NCBI GenBank assembly: GCA_910576325.1
Contig: CAJTIM010000014.1
Coordinates: forward strand, 1 to 64,000
Length of the DNA stretch: 64,000 nucleotides
Origin: Clostridia bacterium
GTDB taxonomy: Bacteria; Bacillota; Clostridia; Lachnospirales; Lachnospiraceae
Direction: 5' to 3'
Notes under the pieces: generated by a model
Told to the model about the DNA's origin: nothing
What the model saw: the letters and a program-made list of their open reading frames with translations, nothing else
The model's database searches: none
Position numbers and translations under genes: made by a program
Shown here: positions 61,984 to 64,000 of the stretch, one piece after another
Numbering within the stretch: the stretch's first letter is position 1
Layout: each line of letters opens with the position of its first letter

Positions 61984-63828
61984 TTATTCGTTGAAGTAGA
62001 TGTTGTACCAGATGCAGAAGGTGTAGATGGTCCATAGCTTTCTGCTGTTGTCTTTGTGTTTTTTTAGGTGTTCTTCCAGAAGTTCTGTTAGTTTTTCCTG
62101 GTGGAAGTATAGGTGGGCGGCGGGGCTGCTGAAGGCCTGGCGCAGCCGGGCCTGGCCTTCTTCTTCGCAGATCCAGTGGCGGATGGGGACGGGGAAGCCG
62201 AGCTTGGGGCGCTCGCTGGTGGCGGTGTCCAGTTTGGAGGCGGCGGCTTTGCGGAGGATGTATTTTGTTATGCGTCCTCTTTGCTTCATGTGGGCCGGGA
62301 GGCGGCGGGTGAGGGCAAAGACTTCTTTGTCCAGGAACGGGACGCGGACTTCCAGGGAGTGGGCCATGCTCATGCGGTCGGCTTTTTGGAGGATGTCTCC
62401 GGGGAGCCAGTGGCGCAGATCGATTTCCTGCATGCGGTCGGCGTCGCGAAGTCCTAAGGTTCGGTCGTAGTCTTCTTCCAGGAAGCTTTGGGGGCTTCTG
62501 GCTCCGGGGTTTTTGCGGAGCAGGGCGCGGCGTTCTTCCAGGGTGAAGATGTTGGCGTTTCCGATGAAGCGCTCTTCCAGGGTTTTGCTTCCGCGGATGA
62601 GGAAGTTTTTGCCTTTCAGGTTTGGGAAATGCTTGGCTATGCCGGCAAACCATTTGCGCAGCTTTAGGGGCAGCATTTGGTAGCGGCGGAGGGCTTCGGG
62701 TTCGCAGTAGATGCGGTAGCCGCCGAAAAGCTCGTCGGCTCCTTCGCCGGAGACTACTACTTTGACGTCTTTTGCCGCTTCCATTGAGAGGAAGTAGAGC
62801 GCTACTGCGGAAGCGTCGCCTAAGGGTTCGTCCATGTAGTAGAGGACTTCGGGAACGGCCTCCCAAAATTCCTGTTCGCGGATTCTTCTGCCTTTGTGGT
62901 CTAAATCGCACTGTTCGGCCGTACTTCTGGCGTATTGAATCTCGTTATAGCGATTTCCTTCCTGGCCGAAGCCTACGGTGTAGGCTCTCTTTCCGCCAAA
63001 TTCGGAGGCTATCAGGCCCGAGTCTACGCCACCGGAGAGGAAGGTTCCCACTTCTACATCGGCGATTTCATGGGCTTTTACGGAATCTTTTATCACCTGA
63101 TCTACGGATTCTAACCATTCTTTTTCGGTTTTTCCTGTTTCCGGCCGTAAGGAGGGTTCAAAGTATTTCTGAATCTCCAGAATGATGCTGCCGCTTTTCC
63201 ATCGAAGGAAGCTGCCCGGCTCCAGGCGGTAGATGCCCTTGAAGAAGGTTTCCTCCAGGGCGGAATACTGAAAGGAAAGGAACTGCTCCAGAGCCTGCTC
63301 ATTAAGAGCTTTCCGGTATTCCGGGTATTTGAGTATGCTTTTTATTTCGGAGGCGAAGATGAGGCTTTCGCCTGCTACGGTATAGTAAAAGGGCTTAATA
63401 CCAAAAAAGTCCCTTGCCGCAAAGAGTTCTTTTTTCTCCTCATCCCAGATAACGAAGGCAAACATCCCCCGCAAACGCGAAAGCAAATCACTGCCCCATT
63501 CCTCATAGCCGTGAATCAGTACCTCCGTATCGGAGCGGGTCTTAAATTGATGCCCGGCTTTTAACAGCTCTTCACGAAGCTCCTGATAATTGTAGATCTC
63601 TCCGTTAAAAACCAAAACCTTATCTCCGCTTTCATTTTCCATAGGCTGCGCGCCTGTTTCCAAATCTATAATGCTGAGACGGCGAAAGCCCAGGGCTGCA
63701 TCAGCGCTTAACCAACTTCCCCCATCATCGGGACCGCGGTGCCGGATAGCATCCTTCATCTCCTCCAATACCTGCTCTCTATCCCAATCTCCCGTTTTCT
63801 TTCCCACAAATCCGCAAATACCACACAT
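61984..63828 (-). CDS. asnB: Asparagine synthase, glutamine-hydrolysing
   Basis: A 614-residue class B enzyme. The start MCGICGFVG exposes the catalytic Cys2 of the glutamine amidotransferase domain; RGPDDGGSW and FNGEIYNYQELREELL follow. The synthetase half has the ATP pyrophosphatase loop LSGGVDSGLIASEF, KVVVSGEGADELFGGY and VPFLDKEVFALTRRLPA. GGAGG precedes the ATG. A 42-bp leader repeat sits directly before the ribosome site. The 3' third has codons ending in C or A and lies in a plus-strand G+T-rich zone. Confidence 0.95.
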   Translation of the reverse strand: MCGICGFVGKKTGDWDREQVLEEMKDAIRHRGPDDGGSWLSADAALGFRRLSIIDLETGAQPMENESGDKVLVFNGEIYNYQELREELLKAGHQFKTRSDTEVLIHGYEEWGSDLLSRLRGMFAFVIWDEEKKELFAARDFFGIKPFYYTVAGESLIFASEIKSILKYPEYRKALNEQALEQFLSFQYSALEETFFKGIYRLEPGSFLRWKSGSIILEIQKYFEPSLRPETGKTEKEWLESVDQVIKDSVKAHEIADVEVGTFLSGGVDSGLIASEFGGKRAYTVGFGQEGNRYNEIQYARSTAEQCDLDHKGRRIREQEFWEAVPEVLYYMDEPLGDASAVALYFLSMEAAKDVKVVVSGEGADELFGGYRIYCEPEALRRYQMLPLKLRKWFAGIAKHFPNLKGKNFLIRGSKTLEERFIGNANIFTLEERRALLRKNPGARSPQSFLEEDYDRTLGLRDADRMQEIDLRHWLPGDILQKADRMSMAHSLEVRVPFLDKEVFALTRRLPAHMKQRGRITKYILRKAAASKLDTATSERPKLGFPVPIRHWICEEEGQARLRQAFSSPAAHLYFHQEKLTELLEEHLKKHKDNSRKLWTIYTFCIWYNIYFNE

Positions 63829-63842
63829 ATGATAACCTCCTG

Positions 63843-63884
63843 TTTAAATCGCTGCGCGATGGCACGAAAGAGTAAAGCCGCTTC
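63843..63884 (-). repeat. 42-bp leader repeat, copy 2 (5' UTR of asnB)
   Basis: Matches 31433-31474 at 38 of 42 positions and has the same placement before the ribosome site. Confidence 0.8.
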
Positions 63885-63982
63885 ATATTACTATTCCCAG
63901 CTCCACACTCCCTGGTCATACACGATGTTCTCTTTTGGTTACCATAATCTTAGCATCGCCTTATTTCGACAAATTTTCTGAC

Positions 63983-63999
63983 TTGTAACAAAATTGTAT
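63983..63999 (+). promoter_or_regulatory. WalR-like box at the window end
   Basis: Plus strand TGTAAC-N5-TGTATC, one base from the TGTWAH-N5-TGTWAH consensus. It lies upstream of asnB or of a gene beyond the window. The rest of 63885-64000 shows no gene. Confidence 0.3.
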
Positions 64000-64000
64000 C

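Overview
The window reads as a chromosome segment of a gut-type Firmicute, most likely a Lachnospiraceae (Clostridium cluster XIVa) member. This rests on protein style and gene content: a DUF6145-like gene overlapping lgt, an extracytoplasmic CbiK with a FecCD-type ABC transporter, a CD1115-type conjugative element, clostridial PfkA and GreA, and sigma-A promoters with strong Shine-Dalgarno sites. The species cannot be read from sequence alone. Almost all genes lie on the minus strand; the plus-strand exceptions are panT-coaX, the cbiL-ABC operon and pncB.

Positions 1 to about 7,515 are one end of an integrative conjugative element of the Tn1549/CTn type. Read on the minus strand it holds an att-like end with three 11-bp-spaced repeats beside lysS, two small conserved genes, parA, parB, a RepA_N/DUF6017 replication initiator with seven 23-bp iterons inside its coding sequence, accessory genes, pcfB, and the 5' part of a VirD4-like coupling protein gene. 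At position 115 that gene is cut by what looks like the 5' end of a group II intron running off the window.

From 7,524 to about 25,000 lies housekeeping DNA: lysS, greA, dusB, a small membrane protein, an lgt with a long C-terminal extension, birA, argF, a patatin, a stomatin/NfeD pair, a SleB-type hydrolase, a SpoU methyltransferase, pfkA and dnaE. Upstream of dnaE is a compact candidate small RNA with its own promoter and terminator. A coenzyme A group follows (coaBC, panT, coaX), then an SPFH protein paired with a divergent NAD-kinase-like protein, and two large hybrid histidine kinases.

Positions 37,369-46,139 are a corrinoid/metal region. A minus-strand operon under a cobalamin riboswitch with a visible terminator encodes a lipoprotein CbiK-type chelatase, a two-domain surface protein and a FecCD-type ABC importer. 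Divergent from it, a long leader with two tandem structured repeats precedes cbiL and an ABC-2 exporter. After cvfB and an acyl-ACP thioesterase comes a nine-gene region with two ROK proteins at its ends, a ribose-type ABC transporter (substrate-binding gene frameshifted), an M24-like protein and an M81 (MlrC-like) metallopeptidase. The window ends with tRNA-Gln, a CDF transporter, pncB and asnB.

The most unusual signal is a pair of about 210-bp imperfect palindromes (26,556-26,764 and 61,634-61,844). They share an asymmetric core, but their outer arms differ between copies while remaining self-complementary within each copy. Both sit in zones where the plus strand is strongly G+T rich whatever the gene orientation. 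The two copies look like members of one dispersed structured element that I cannot assign to a known family.
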